A stretch of 16,742 nucleotides of DNA. Origin: SAR202 cluster bacterium Io17-Chloro-G7. Its GTDB lineage: Bacteria; Chloroflexota; Dehalococcoidia; UBA3495. Positions 1-7,661 of this stretch are shown in pieces. Position numbers and translations under genes: made by a program. Each line of letters starts with the position of its first letter. The first letter of the stretch is position 1. Where the stretch lies: NCBI GenBank assembly GCA_002817055.1, contig MUCU01000030.1, forward strand, positions 1-16,742, in the 5' to 3' direction. The notes beneath the pieces are model-generated. The model was not told where the DNA came from. It saw nothing but the letters and a program-made list of their open reading frames with translations, and searched no databases.

Positions 1-81
1 CAACGGGCTTTTATGCCCTGAGAATGACAACGGTCTTACCTCCGTCCCTGGGAGTCAACATACAAGAATGACAGACTGCGG

Positions 82-594
82 GTGACTTTTGGTGCAGCAC
101 CCGGCGGACTGGGTAGGGGACACACCAGCGGCCCTTACATCGACTGCCAAGACCTATTTAAGATTTACAAACGGTCGGACCTGGAAGTCGTTGCCCTTAG
201 AGGCGTCGACTTGGAGGTACAGGCTGGCGAGGTTGTCGCCATTATCGGCGCCAGCGGCAGCGGCAAAAGCACCTTGCTTAACATTTTGGCAGGCCTTGAC
301 CGGCCGTCGGCTGGTCAGGTGCATGTGGGTTCCAGAGACCTGCTGAACATATCGGACCGGGAACTTGTTTCCTACCGCAGATTGGAGGTGGGGGTCGTGT
401 GGCAGGCAACCTCCCGGAACTTGGTTCCCTACCTGACGGTAAGGGACAACGTGGAACTGCCCATGACAATGGCTGGCACAAAGACCGCCAATCGCCGTAG
501 CCAGGCAATGGAGCTGCTTTCCGCCTTGGGGTTGGCCGATAAGCCCAACCGTCTGCCCCATCAGCTTTCCGGGGGCGAACAGGACGCTGGATAG
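82..594 (+). pseudogene. Truncated ABC transporter ATP-binding protein (LolD/MacB-like), frame broken after the signature motif
   Basis: This is the N-terminal two thirds of an ATPase of the lipoprotein-release / macrolide-export type (LolD, MacB, FtsE group). With the GTG start at 82, the Walker A motif GASGSGKS lies at residues 56-63, the Q-loop glutamine at about 108 and the signature LSGGEQ at 162-167. The protein then ends after 170 residues, while relatives run to about 220-240. Walker B, the D-loop and the switch histidine are absent, so it cannot hydrolyse ATP as drawn. Reading on in the frame that starts at 582 gives R-W-I-A-R, resembling the expected QRxxIAR stretch, until a stop at 618-620. 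This points to a one-base deletion followed by further decay. An intact ATPase of the same family lies 130 bp downstream. Alternatives are a sequencing error, or a start other than the GTG, which has no clear ribosome binding site. Confidence 0.75.
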
Positions 595-634
595 CCAGAG
601 TAACCCTGCCGAATCGCTGAAATGACCCTAGACT

Positions 635-660
635 TGGTCACAACAAGTGGTCACAACAAA
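635..660. repeat. Two tandem copies of a 13-bp unit
   Basis: TGGTCACAACAAG at 635-647 is followed directly by TGGTCACAACAAA at 648-660, 12 of 13 bases identical. It sits in the gap between the broken and the intact ABC ATPase genes. It could be a replication-slippage scar or a regulator half-site pair. No function can be assigned. Confidence 0.5.
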
Positions 661-724
661 AAGAAATACGGGTCAAATTAATCGCCGAGAGGTCCAATTT
701 TGATAGGTCCGGCGGAAAACGCAA

Positions 725-1438
725 ATGGAAGAATTGAATTCGGTCAGTGATCCGATAACCCAGTCAAAAAGCGCAGTGATCTCGGCGCGGGGGCTAACCC
801 GGGTTTTCGGTTCCGGAGCAGCCAGCGTAGTCGCGGTCGACCACGTTTCGCTGGAGGTTATGCCGGGGGAAACTCTGGCATTTATTGGCCGCTCCGGGTC
901 TGGCAAGACCACTTTACTGAACCTTCTGTCCGGATTGGACCAACCCACATCGGGGGAGGCCTCGTTTCAGGGGAACGACCTGGCGTCCCTGAGCGAGTCC
1001 GCCTTGGTCGAGATGCGGCGTCACAAGATTAGCTTTATCTTCCAGTCCTTCGGCCTAATGCCGCTGCTCTCCGCCCAGGAAAACGTAGAACTCCCTTTGC
1101 ACCTGAGCGGCGTGGGATGGCGGGAGCGGCGTCGAAGGGCTCAAGAGACGCTTGAATTGGTGGGCTTGAGCTCTCGGGCCCGGCACCGGCCTTACGAAAT
1201 GTCGGGGGGAGAACAGCAGCGTGCGTCCATCGCAAGAGCGCTGGTTACCGGCGCCGAAGTCATGTTCGCCGACGAGCCAACGTGGGAGTTGGACACCACC
1301 ACGGCCTCAACAATCGCCGCCATATTAAACGACATATCCGCCAAAAGAGGGACCACCGTGTTGATAGCCACTCACGATCCTATCTTGGCGTCCGTAGCCA
1401 ACCGTACGTTTGAGATGGTTGACGGCGCGTTGGCCTGA
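725..1438 (+). CDS. ABC transporter ATP-binding protein, LolD/MacB family
   Basis: This is the cytoplasmic ATPase of an exporter or lipoprotein-release type ABC system, expected to pair with an FtsX/MacB-like permease that is not in the window. The 237 residues hold all the motifs: Walker A GRSGSGKT at 55-62, Q-loop Q107, signature SGGEQ at 160-164, Walker B ending in FADE with the catalytic glutamate at 184, and the switch histidine in ATHD at 217. The usual D-loop wording TGNLD or TGELD reads TWELD, with a bulky tryptophan in place of the conserved glycine at 187. The leader of about 20 residues before the ABC domain is slightly long, and the ribosome binding site is weak (GGCGG about 10 nt upstream), so a later start is possible. 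The broken ATPase upstream suggests a former two-ATPase operon. The substrate cannot be read from the ATPase alone. Confidence 0.9.
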   Translation: MEELNSVSDPITQSKSAVISARGLTRVFGSGAASVVAVDHVSLEVMPGETLAFIGRSGSGKTTLLNLLSGLDQPTSGEASFQGNDLASLSESALVEMRRHKISFIFQSFGLMPLLSAQENVELPLHLSGVGWRERRRRAQETLELVGLSSRARHRPYEMSGGEQQRASIARALVTGAEVMFADEPTWELDTTTASTIAAILNDISAKRGTTVLIATHDPILASVANRTFEMVDGALA

Positions 1439-2101
1439 CTGGCCCTCGGGGACGCAGCCTATGGTCACGGAAACACCAGGTCGGGCCGGAAAAATAACCA
1501 TGTGTTCCTCGGTGGAATCTCTTACACCGGGGCGAATGTCTCCGCCGTGACCCGTAACGGCGCCACCGGTTCTCAACATCAGTAGCCGGTGATTTTTGGA
1601 GACCGAGGCATCCGAAGCTTCGATTATCGTTTTATCGGCATTCCTTTTTCGGTATCGTTTCAACTGGACCTAGGCCAGCGAAGTTCAGGCCTTTGTCTGT
1701 CAACAACACGCCTAGTGGAAAAGATTGGACACCCACCTGTCTATTAGCGACGAGTTCCGCCGCCGCGATAGGTCCAGGGACAGGCTACAACTAACAGAAT
1801 TAAACAAGCCCCTATCAATCAAGTCCCTATCCACAGGGAACAACAATCGAGCGTTTACGAGAACCGGAAAGACATCGGCCGTATTGGAGCATCACCAAAG
1901 TATGTAGGCAAAAAACGTCATAATGTCATAATAATGAGCACATAGTTCCATTCACATCAACGCTACGCCTATTACCGTACAGCCTCATCGCCCACTAGCA
2001 GGAGCAACCTGAAACAGGTATTGACGTTTCGAATAACTATGATTACAATCCCGTGCCACTGCCGATGGTGGCTTGGGAGGGCCAACACATCAGCCTTGGT
2101 A
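1439..2101. other. Long intergenic stretch, probably decayed sequence
   Basis: No recognisable gene lies here on either strand. The open frames are short, lack ribosome binding sites and match no family I know. The stretch starts just after an intact ABC ATPase and ends at remnants of a TRAP solute-binding protein gene, so part of it may be the eroded 5' half of that gene. A terminator-like hairpin at 1564-1597 is the only structured element noted, besides small CCCTATC / GATAGG repeats around 1770-1840. Confidence 0.5.
1564..1597 (+). terminator. Possible rho-independent terminator after the ABC ATPase
   Basis: CACCGG (1564-1569) and CCGGTG (1586-1591) form a GC-rich 6-bp stem with a 16-nt loop, followed by ATTTTT (1592-1597). 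The stem is short, and it lies about 125 bp after the stop of the ABC ATPase, so it is only a moderate candidate. Confidence 0.35.
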
Positions 2102-2169
2102 GGCAGCGGACCGGGAGAGCCGTTTGTCGACATGTTCCCAACGGCGGATGACGATGCGCCCACAAGCTC

Positions 2170-2571
2170 ATGAGGGTTGCCGGATTCGGCCAGAGATGGT
2201 ACGAAGTAACCGAGTACCTAGTGGGTCCCGCCATATCTTTACCCATGGGATTCGAAACCATGAACAAAGACACCTGGGAAATTATCCCTGCGGACCTGCA
2301 AAACATCATCATCCAAGAAGGCGCCAAGATGGAGTTGGAAAACCTCCGTCTGGCAGCCGTGTGGAACGAGACCGCTGTCTCGGTTAACACCGACGCCGGC
2401 ATGATTTACCAACCGTACGACGAAACCATGCTGGACTTCATCTACTTGGGACAGGTGTTGCCCAACTGGATCAAGAGAGTAGGGCCGACTGAAATCGCCC
2501 TGTTCAACGAAAAAGTAGCTCCCTTCGCCGGTGTTAGCATCGAGGCCGATGGCTCTATCGCCGTCAAGTGA
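2170..2571 (+). pseudogene. C-terminal part of a TRAP transporter solute-binding protein (DctP-like), 5' end lost
   Basis: The frame encodes 133 residues that read like the last third of a DctP-family periplasmic binding protein: QRWYEVTEYLVGP near residue 8, MNKDTWE at 31, then the helix LQNIIIQEGAKMELENLRL and a C-terminal VAPFAGVSIEADG segment. Complete DctP proteins have about 330-370 residues with a secretion signal. The signal and the ligand-binding N-domain are missing. A stop codon lies in the same frame at 2149-2151. A different frame just upstream (2102-2155) reads GSGPGEPFVDMFPTADDD, which resembles the G-x-x-P-x-x-MP-x-x-D stretch of DctP, so an indel has broken the gene. The intact dctQ and dctM genes follow, matching the usual P-Q-M order. 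Gene callers may report it as a short CDS, but a functional binding protein is unlikely. Confidence 0.75.
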
Positions 2572-2981
2572 CGACACAATTGCGGTCGCCAGGCCCAAAG
2601 GCAACGGCACTGGTAATTTAATAAGCAACAATCAAATGTGCCGGGCCTCTGGCAAATCCTGGGAAATCATTACCAGAGATTGGGCCCGCCACCGGGGAGA
2701 CGGAAGGACGAATAAACTGGAATAGTAGAGACAAATACAACGAGTACCCAAGCTGCCTGGTGGGTGAAGACGGGTGGAATTCGTAATTTTCGCCAAAAAG
2801 ACCGAGCAAAGATAAAAAACACTGGTTAAAGCTTTACACAATAGTGTAGAATGGGGGTCGCACTGGGGAACGGCCTGCTATGGGACGTTAGCGGTGCGCC
2901 CAGAGGACATCAGATAATCACCGGAAAAGTCTCGAGTCATGTGTCCTTAACGTCTAGGATGAGGAGTAAGGAGGCCGCAAA
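2572..2981. other. Intergenic region upstream of dctQ
   Basis: There are about 410 bp without a credible gene. The right end holds a small palindrome (2835-2848) and the strong ribosome binding site of dctQ (2968-2974). A weak -35/-10 pair can be drawn as TGGTTA (2823-2828) and TAGAAT (2847-2852) with an 18-bp gap, overlapping the palindrome. If real, it would let dctQM be expressed independently of the broken binding-protein gene. Confidence 0.4.
2835..2848. promoter_or_regulatory. Operator-like palindrome upstream of dctQM
   Basis: TACAC-AATA-GTGTA is a perfect 5-bp inverted repeat with a 4-bp centre. It overlaps a weak promoter-like pair about 135 bp ahead of dctQ. Many TRAP operons are controlled by GntR-family repressors that bind short A/T-centred palindromes, so this is a plausible operator, but one short site is weak evidence. 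Confidence 0.3.
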
Positions 2982-3659
2982 TTGAGCGAAGTCCGTCTGG
3001 ATTCTGAAGGAGCTGGGACGATCCCGGCGCCACCGACAATTGGGAGACTGGCCGATGAGAGACCAACACTGCCATTGAGCCTGTTGGTCTTCGTCCGATC
3101 GTCCACGGTGTTTCTGGATAGAGTCTACTTAGTCATGGGTTGGATCTGCGGAATCGAGCTCCTGTTGTTGGGCTTCTGGATAACCTACCAGGTCATCGCC
3201 CGAAAAGTAGGATGGGTTCAGGCCCCAGCCACCGACGTTATGGCGGGCTACGTGCTTGCCATGGCTGCTACTTGGTCGTTCTCCTATTCTCTAAGGAGCG
3301 GTTCCCATGTCCGCATCGATGTGATGCTGCCCTTCATGGGTACAAATACCCGTCGCTTCTTCGATCTAGTCTCATTGGCTGCAGTCGCGTTTCTTGCCTC
3401 GATCACCGCATGGAAAATGTGGATAGTGATCGTCAAGAATTACGAAAGGGGAGTCGTAACCAATGACTACCCCCTTACCCCGCTGTGGATTCCAAAAATC
3501 GTTGTGGGTCTGGGTTTCGCGGCTTTGGGTTTCACCGCAATCCACATGATGATTGGGTTGTTGGCAGAGTGGCTCTTGCCCATTTGGCACAAGAAGCTGG
3601 GCGGCGGCGAGATAGAATACTACGACATCATGATTGATGACGTCCCGTCGGTAGCCTAA
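2982..3659 (+). CDS. dctQ: TRAP transporter small membrane subunit DctQ
   Basis: This is the small integral membrane subunit of a tripartite ATP-independent periplasmic (TRAP) transporter, which works with DctM and a periplasmic binding protein to import organic acids using an ion gradient. The 225-residue protein has a hydrophilic N-tail of about 40 residues and four membrane segments near 47-68, 88-105, 128-150 and 172-195, the DctQ pattern. The GSHVRID stretch at 107-113 matches the conserved G-x-H-V-R-x-D motif after the second helix. Its start is TTG at 2982, supported by a near-perfect Shine-Dalgarno AAGGAGG at 2968-2974 with 7 nt spacing. The dctM gene follows 109 bp later on the same strand. 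A remnant of the binding-protein gene lies 410 bp upstream, so the system may be using a binding protein encoded elsewhere. Confidence 0.9.
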   Translation: MSEVRLDSEGAGTIPAPPTIGRLADERPTLPLSLLVFVRSSTVFLDRVYLVMGWICGIELLLLGFWITYQVIARKVGWVQAPATDVMAGYVLAMAATWSFSYSLRSGSHVRIDVMLPFMGTNTRRFFDLVSLAAVAFLASITAWKMWIVIVKNYERGVVTNDYPLTPLWIPKIVVGLGFAALGFTAIHMMIGLLAEWLLPIWHKKLGGGEIEYYDIMIDDVPSVA

Positions 3660-3678
3660 TAGCTGTATACCGGAACAA

Positions 3679-3744
3679 CTGCCGAGGCAGGTGACCAAAG
3701 GCTCGGCAGGCACGTTATCGCAAGAGTTAGTGGTCTTTAGACCA
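3679..3744 (+). promoter_or_regulatory. Hairpins in the dctQ-dctM spacer
   Basis: Two inverted repeats lie between the membrane subunit genes. CTGCCGAG (3679-3686) pairs with CTCGGCAG (3702-3709) around a 15-nt loop. TGGTCT (3731-3736) pairs with AGACCA (3739-3744) around two bases. Neither has a T-run, so they are not classic terminators. They could stabilise one part of the transcript or set the DctQ:DctM ratio. Confidence 0.35.
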
Positions 3745-3768
3745 AATCGTTAGGAGGCCGTAGAACCG

Positions 3769-5277
3769 ATGGCAATTGGCGTTGCATTTGGTTTGATGGG
3801 TGCGTTCTTCCTGGGTGGGCTTTACGTTGCAGCCGCCTTGGGGTGCCTGTCCTTAATTATCATGTGGTTCTTTTCCGATGCTCCCCTGTGGAACATCATG
3901 GCCAACAAGGCTTGGGAAGGAAATACGAGCTTTATTCTGGTGGCGGTCCCCCTCTTCATATTGATGGGCGAATTGATGAACCGCAGCGGAATGGGTGAGC
4001 GTATGTATGCCACCATTTCGCGCTGGTTGTGGTTCCTGCCTGGCGGGTTGATCCACACGAATATTGCATCCTGTGCGATATTCGCCGCCTGCTCCGGCTC
4101 CAGTGTGGCCACTTCAGCCACAATTAGCCGGGTCTCCCTCCCGGTGTTCCGCGCACGTGGCTACAATGAGCGCTTGGTTATTGGCTCTCTGGCAGCCGGT
4201 GGCACTCTGGGAATCCTGATACCGCCGAGCATCAGCCTCATTATCTATGGGGTACTGGTGGAGGAGTCCATAGGAAGGCTTTATCTCGCAGGATTTTTCC
4301 CAGGCTTCATGTTAGCCGGTATATTCATGATTATGATCGCTATCGTAGCCCTCATTTGGCCCAACATTGCCCCCAAAGAAAGTGAAGGCCAAAGCTTTTT
4401 CGACATGGATCAGTGGAGGCAGCGAATAATCAGCTTGCTAGCCTTACTTCCGGTGGCCGGTCTGATCTTCGTCGTGTTGGGCACGATATACATGGGCATC
4501 GCCACCCCCGGCGAAGCCGCAGCATTCGGAGTGTCCGGCGCATTGGTCATCGGCGTAGCGATAAACTCCGATAAGATTTGGCGCCCGTTGGGAGCTAAGC
4601 TGCTGAATGTTACGGGTCTCGTCAACATCCTGCCAACCGATGCCAAGGTTGAGGTCCGGCAATCCGTTCTCCCACCCATGAGCGAATTTACCAGCGTCGC
4701 AAAATTCACCTGGGAAATGCTCCAGTCTTCGTTCCTGTCTACGGTGCGGACAACGGGAATGATTTTCCTAATCGTGCTTGCCGCCTTCACCCTCAGCTTC
4801 GCTTTCGCAAGGCTGGGAATCTCTCAAGACATCGCCGACGCCATTACCACCCTGAACCTCAATGAGATTACCCTGGTAATTGTGTTGGTGGTCTTCTACC
4901 TGGTGCTGGGAACCTTCATGGAGAGCTTCTCCATGCTGGTAACGACAATCCCCATCTTGGTGCCCACACTGGAACAAGTGGGAGTAGATTTGATCTGGTT
5001 CGGCATAATCATGGTGATTCTCGTAGAGGCCGCCCTCATCAGTCCACCCGAGGGCATTAACCTCTATGTGTTGCACGGGGTTCGCCAAGACATCACCAGG
5101 GAGATGGCCGACGCCGAAGGAGTAGAAGCCCAGCAGGGCACAATTGCGGACGTGTGGATCGGTGTGATGCCGTTCATGGCCTGTATGGGTATTTGTATAG
5201 CCTTAATTATTGCCTTCCCTGATATTGCCCTTTGGTTGCCCGACGCAGTGAAGGGCGAAAGAACGGGAGGAGGATGA
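3769..5277 (+). CDS. dctM: TRAP transporter large membrane subunit DctM
   Basis: This is the main translocation subunit of the TRAP transporter, a polytopic inner-membrane protein of the ion-transporter superfamily. Family hallmarks are SGSSVATSATI at residues 109-119, GTLGILIPPSI at 145-155, FMESFSML at 383-390 and the late EAALISPPEGINLYVLHG at 420-437, where the repeat of the inverted fold carries its second proline-rich hairpin. At 502 residues it is longer than the usual 420-440. The excess is mainly a hydrophilic stretch around 266-318 between membrane segments, also seen in some other long DctM proteins. The ATG at 3769 follows AGGAGG at 3752-3757 with an 11-nt gap, slightly long. It is the last gene of the dctQM unit, and a strong hairpin at 5312-5355 follows. 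The substrate is unknown but probably a carboxylate. Confidence 0.93.
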   Translation: MAIGVAFGLMGAFFLGGLYVAAALGCLSLIIMWFFSDAPLWNIMANKAWEGNTSFILVAVPLFILMGELMNRSGMGERMYATISRWLWFLPGGLIHTNIASCAIFAACSGSSVATSATISRVSLPVFRARGYNERLVIGSLAAGGTLGILIPPSISLIIYGVLVEESIGRLYLAGFFPGFMLAGIFMIMIAIVALIWPNIAPKESEGQSFFDMDQWRQRIISLLALLPVAGLIFVVLGTIYMGIATPGEAAAFGVSGALVIGVAINSDKIWRPLGAKLLNVTGLVNILPTDAKVEVRQSVLPPMSEFTSVAKFTWEMLQSSFLSTVRTTGMIFLIVLAAFTLSFAFARLGISQDIADAITTLNLNEITLVIVLVVFYLVLGTFMESFSMLVTTIPILVPTLEQVGVDLIWFGIIMVILVEAALISPPEGINLYVLHGVRQDITREMADAEGVEAQQGTIADVWIGVMPFMACMGICIALIIAFPDIALWLPDAVKGERTGGG

Positions 5278-5628
5278 ACATCCCTAAGTAAATTCTAAGC
5301 GGTCAGCATGTGAAAGCGGCCTCGTCCGGGTGAAAACCCAAGCGAGGCCGCTTTCTTGTGTGGGTTTTTCTCGCCCTTCCAAGTTTCCGCTACCGGAGGT
5401 TCCGCCAAGTGTAGACGACCCGTACCGCCCAGGCTTATCATGAATTCGACACAAGAGGCAGGATGTGAACCTGGCGCGACTGGCAACCGCGGCACTGGTC
5501 ATGATTATTGAGTAACGCGCCCGATGTCCGGACTGTAAGGATAGGGACAATGTCGGGGCAGGCAGCAACCCCAGGTCATCCGCAGCTCCATTTCCACCAC
5601 CCATAACTATTCCAGAGGACTATTCAAA
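5278..5628. other. Intergenic region between dctM and the methyltransferase gene
   Basis: Apart from the terminator at 5312-5355, I see no gene in this stretch of about 350 bp. The frames on the minus strand are made largely of the terminator and have no ribosome binding site. The right edge carries AGAGGA (5614-5619), the presumed ribosome binding site of the next gene. Confidence 0.5.
5312..5363 (+). terminator. Terminator of the dctQM unit with a nested tetraloop hairpin
   Basis: GAAAGCGGCCTCG (5312-5324) and CGAGGCCGCTTTC (5343-5355) are perfect 13-bp complements. The 18-nt loop contains a second hairpin, GGGT (5328-5331) and ACCC (5336-5339) closed by a GAAA tetraloop of the GNRA class. 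A T-rich tail (TTGTGTGGGTTTTT) follows, though the T-run is displaced by several bases. It lies 35 bp after the dctM stop. Confidence 0.75.
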
Positions 5629-6273
5629 TTGAAGCCCGCTAACGATCTCACAATCGACTACAAGTCCCTTGTTGACCGGGGCTATGATCTCTGCGCTGGA
5701 GCCTACGACGAAGCCCGAAAGAACCAAGCCGGTACTGAGTTGAACTCTCTTACGACGCGACTCAGGGATGGTGTTGCCGTACTCGACGTCGGCTGCGGTG
5801 CTGGCGTCCCTTACACTCGGGCTTTGGCCCAGCCGTTCGATGTGACTGGCGTAGATTCCTCACGCGAGATGATCCAACGTGCTAGTGCAAATGTTCCTCT
5901 GGGAAGGTTCATCCATGGGCATATCATGTCGGTCGCATTCCCTCCAGCTAGCTTCAACGCCGCCGTCGCTTTCTACTCAGTATTCCACCTACCCAAAGAG
6001 GAGCACCCAGAGCTGTTTCACCGCATTTATCACTGGCTGCAACCCGTTAACCTTTTCTGCACATTGAGTCGTTTAAACGAGGAAGCATATACTGAGGATG
6101 ATGTTTTTGGTGTCACGATGTATTGGAGCAACTACGGACTGGATGACTACGAAGATATTCTAACCCGAGTTGCGTTCGGCCTCTTGGAGTGCTCCGTGGT
6201 GGGCCATGGATACAGGGCAGCGCATCAGTCTACAAGTGAACAACATCCACTGGTATTAGCACAGAAGCAATAG
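5629..6273 (+). CDS. Class I SAM-dependent methyltransferase
   Basis: This is a 214-residue Rossmann-fold methyltransferase of the UbiE-like (Methyltransf_11/25) type. Motif I is VLDVGCGAG at residues 51-59, which binds S-adenosylmethionine. The acidic motif II is VTGVDSS at 72-78. A post-motif strand with YSVFHLP lies at 116-122, where the small-molecule methyltransferases have a conserved H. Relatives usually have a loop of the form LxPGGxLL after the fifth helix. Here it reads LQPVNLFCTL (137-146), so the glycine pair is lost, which may be a natural variant or a mutation. The start is TTG at 5629 with AGAGGA at 5614-5619 and 9 nt spacing, and no better start is available in frame. The substrate cannot be predicted. 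The PhzF-family gene follows 83 bp later and may be co-transcribed. Confidence 0.8.
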   Translation: MKPANDLTIDYKSLVDRGYDLCAGAYDEARKNQAGTELNSLTTRLRDGVAVLDVGCGAGVPYTRALAQPFDVTGVDSSREMIQRASANVPLGRFIHGHIMSVAFPPASFNAAVAFYSVFHLPKEEHPELFHRIYHWLQPVNLFCTLSRLNEEAYTEDDVFGVTMYWSNYGLDDYEDILTRVAFGLLECSVVGHGYRAAHQSTSEQHPLVLAQKQ

Positions 6274-6356
6274 TTCCATGGCAGCACGATTTGACCTATT
6301 TACACTCATATTGACGAAACTTCATTTTCCAAAACCCGCCCCCCAACGAGGAGCAA

Positions 6357-7145
6357 ATGAGCGTACCTATGATTTTGGTGGATGCTTTCACGGCCAAACC
6401 GTTTTCGGGTAATCCGGCCGCGGTCTGTATATTGCCCGAGCCGCCATCGGAGCAATGGATGCATGACGTGGCCAGAGAGATGAACCTCTCCGAGACCGCG
6501 TTCCTAGTCCGGCAACAGGACGGTTTCGACCTCCGCTGGTTCACGCCAACGGTGGAGGTCCAGTTGTGCGGGCATGCCACCTTGGCCAGCGCGCATGTTT
6601 TCTGGGTAGAGGGCTATTTGCCCCCAGGCGAGCAAGCACGTTTTCACACAGCCAGCGGACTATTGACCGCAAACCGTAAGGGGGATTGGATCGAGCTGGA
6701 CTTCCCATCGCAGCCTGAGGAGTCCGCAATCCCTCCATCGGGGTTGTTGTCCTCCTTGGGGGTTGAGGCACAGTACGTTGGCCGGAACCGGACCGACTAT
6801 CTGGTCCTGGTAAATTCTGAGAAAATCCTAAGAGAGATAAGACCCGACTGGGCGGCGTTAGGTCAGGTCGATTGCCGAGGGATTGCGGTCACCAGCCGGT
6901 CCACCACCGATGAGTACGACTTTGTCTCACGTTTTTTCGCGCCCAAGTCGGGGATTCTCGAAGACCCGGTCACAGGCTCTTCCCACTGTTGCTTGGGGCC
7001 GTTTTGGGCTGCCCGGCTAAATAAAACAGAGCTTGTCGCTTACCAGGCATCGGCGCGAGGCGGAGTAGTCAAGATGAAGGTGGTTGGCGACCGGGTGCTG
7101 TTGGGAGGGCAAGCCGTCTCTGTGATGCATGGGACAATTGGTTGA
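6357..7145 (+). CDS. PhzF family phenazine biosynthesis-like isomerase
   Basis: This protein belongs to the PhzF / YddE family, which has a diaminopimelate-epimerase-like two-lobed fold and a catalytic glutamate. It is 262 residues long, as is usual for the family. Visible family motifs are VDAFTAKPFSGNPAAVC at residues 8-24, the catalytic glutamate E46 in NLSETAF, the CGHATLASAH motif at 71-80, and EDPVTGSSHCCLGPFW at 202-217, which forms the second half of the active site. The name refers to the phenazine pathway enzyme, but most family members occur outside phenazine clusters and have unknown substrates, and no other phenazine gene is present here. The ATG at 6357 follows GAGGAG at 6348-6353 with a short 3-nt gap. 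It sits downstream of the methyltransferase gene on the same strand. Confidence 0.92.
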   Translation: MSVPMILVDAFTAKPFSGNPAAVCILPEPPSEQWMHDVAREMNLSETAFLVRQQDGFDLRWFTPTVEVQLCGHATLASAHVFWVEGYLPPGEQARFHTASGLLTANRKGDWIELDFPSQPEESAIPPSGLLSSLGVEAQYVGRNRTDYLVLVNSEKILREIRPDWAALGQVDCRGIAVTSRSTTDEYDFVSRFFAPKSGILEDPVTGSSHCCLGPFWAARLNKTELVAYQASARGGVVKMKVVGDRVLLGGQAVSVMHGTIG

Positions 7146-7392
7146 TTTTCCAGCGGAACAAAAGCTGACCGGACCCCGCCCGCACCGTCTCCTGAATCCT
7201 CAATTTCATTTCTCTATACTTCTTTTCACTCCTCCCTGCACATCCGCATAGCAGACAATTTCCGCCCACTTATCTATTCGAGTGCACGCCGTTTCACCGC
7301 TTGGTTCGCCCGGCAACGAGACCAATTATTCCTGGAGGCAGAGTCAATAACGCAACGGCCAACCGGAATCTGTATCCAGTTAGGAGATTCTA
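7146..7392. other. Intergenic region after the PhzF gene
   Basis: No gene or clear terminator is visible. A good ribosome-binding-like GGAGG occurs near 7335, but no start codon follows at a sensible distance. It leads into the fragment at 7393. Confidence 0.4.
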
Positions 7393-7503
7393 ATGGTGAA
7401 CCTAGAGCAGTTGGTTGCCGCCCACCTGGCGGCTGAAAACGAGCATCGTTTGGAAGATACGTTGGCTACACTCCACAAGAACGGGCCTTCCTTGTCCAGC
7501 TGA
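7393..7503 (+). pseudogene. N-terminal fragment of an NTF2-like / SnoaL-type protein
   Basis: A 36-residue frame opens with ATG at 7393 behind a good ribosome binding site, TAGGAG (7381-7386), and ends at TGA 7501-7503. Its segment VAAHLAAENEHRLEDTLATL resembles the first helices of nuclear-transport-factor-2-like (SnoaL / ester cyclase) proteins, which typically continue for another 100 or more residues. The rest of the fold is missing, and the following DNA is AT-rich and non-coding. The best reading is a gene truncated by deletion, still carrying its translation signal. A short functional leader peptide is the alternative. Confidence 0.45.
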
Positions 7504-7587
7504 CAATTCCATTAAATTAAACCTAAAATGGCGTGGCTTTCAAGGTTCGTCAAGTAACAGCGAGGTCTCGTCTGAACCGTAGACTAG

Positions 7588-7646
7588 TTGCTATGATATA
7601 TTGGCAATATACCGCTGGTAATCGTCATATAATTGCCATGATATAT
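7588..7646. promoter_or_regulatory. Pair of repeated operator-like sites
   Basis: TTGCTATGATATAT (7588-7601) recurs as TTGCCATGATATAT (7633-7646) with a 45-bp period, about four helical turns. Overlapping the first copy is a perfect palindrome, TATATTG-G-CAATATA (7597-7611). Two spaced copies of a dyad ahead of a promoter are what a dimeric repressor or looping regulator would use. No specific regulator can be named. Confidence 0.35.
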
Positions 7647-7661
7647 CTCTATAAGGCTGAT

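Noticed and set aside
1725..1907. Sixty-codon open frame in the stretch after the ABC ATPase
   Set aside because: No ribosome binding site, no recognisable family, and low-complexity composition typical of random frames.
7501..7503. TGA of the NTF2-like fragment as a second selenocysteine codon
   Set aside because: The frame beyond it closes after three codons and there is no redox motif, so it is an ordinary stop.
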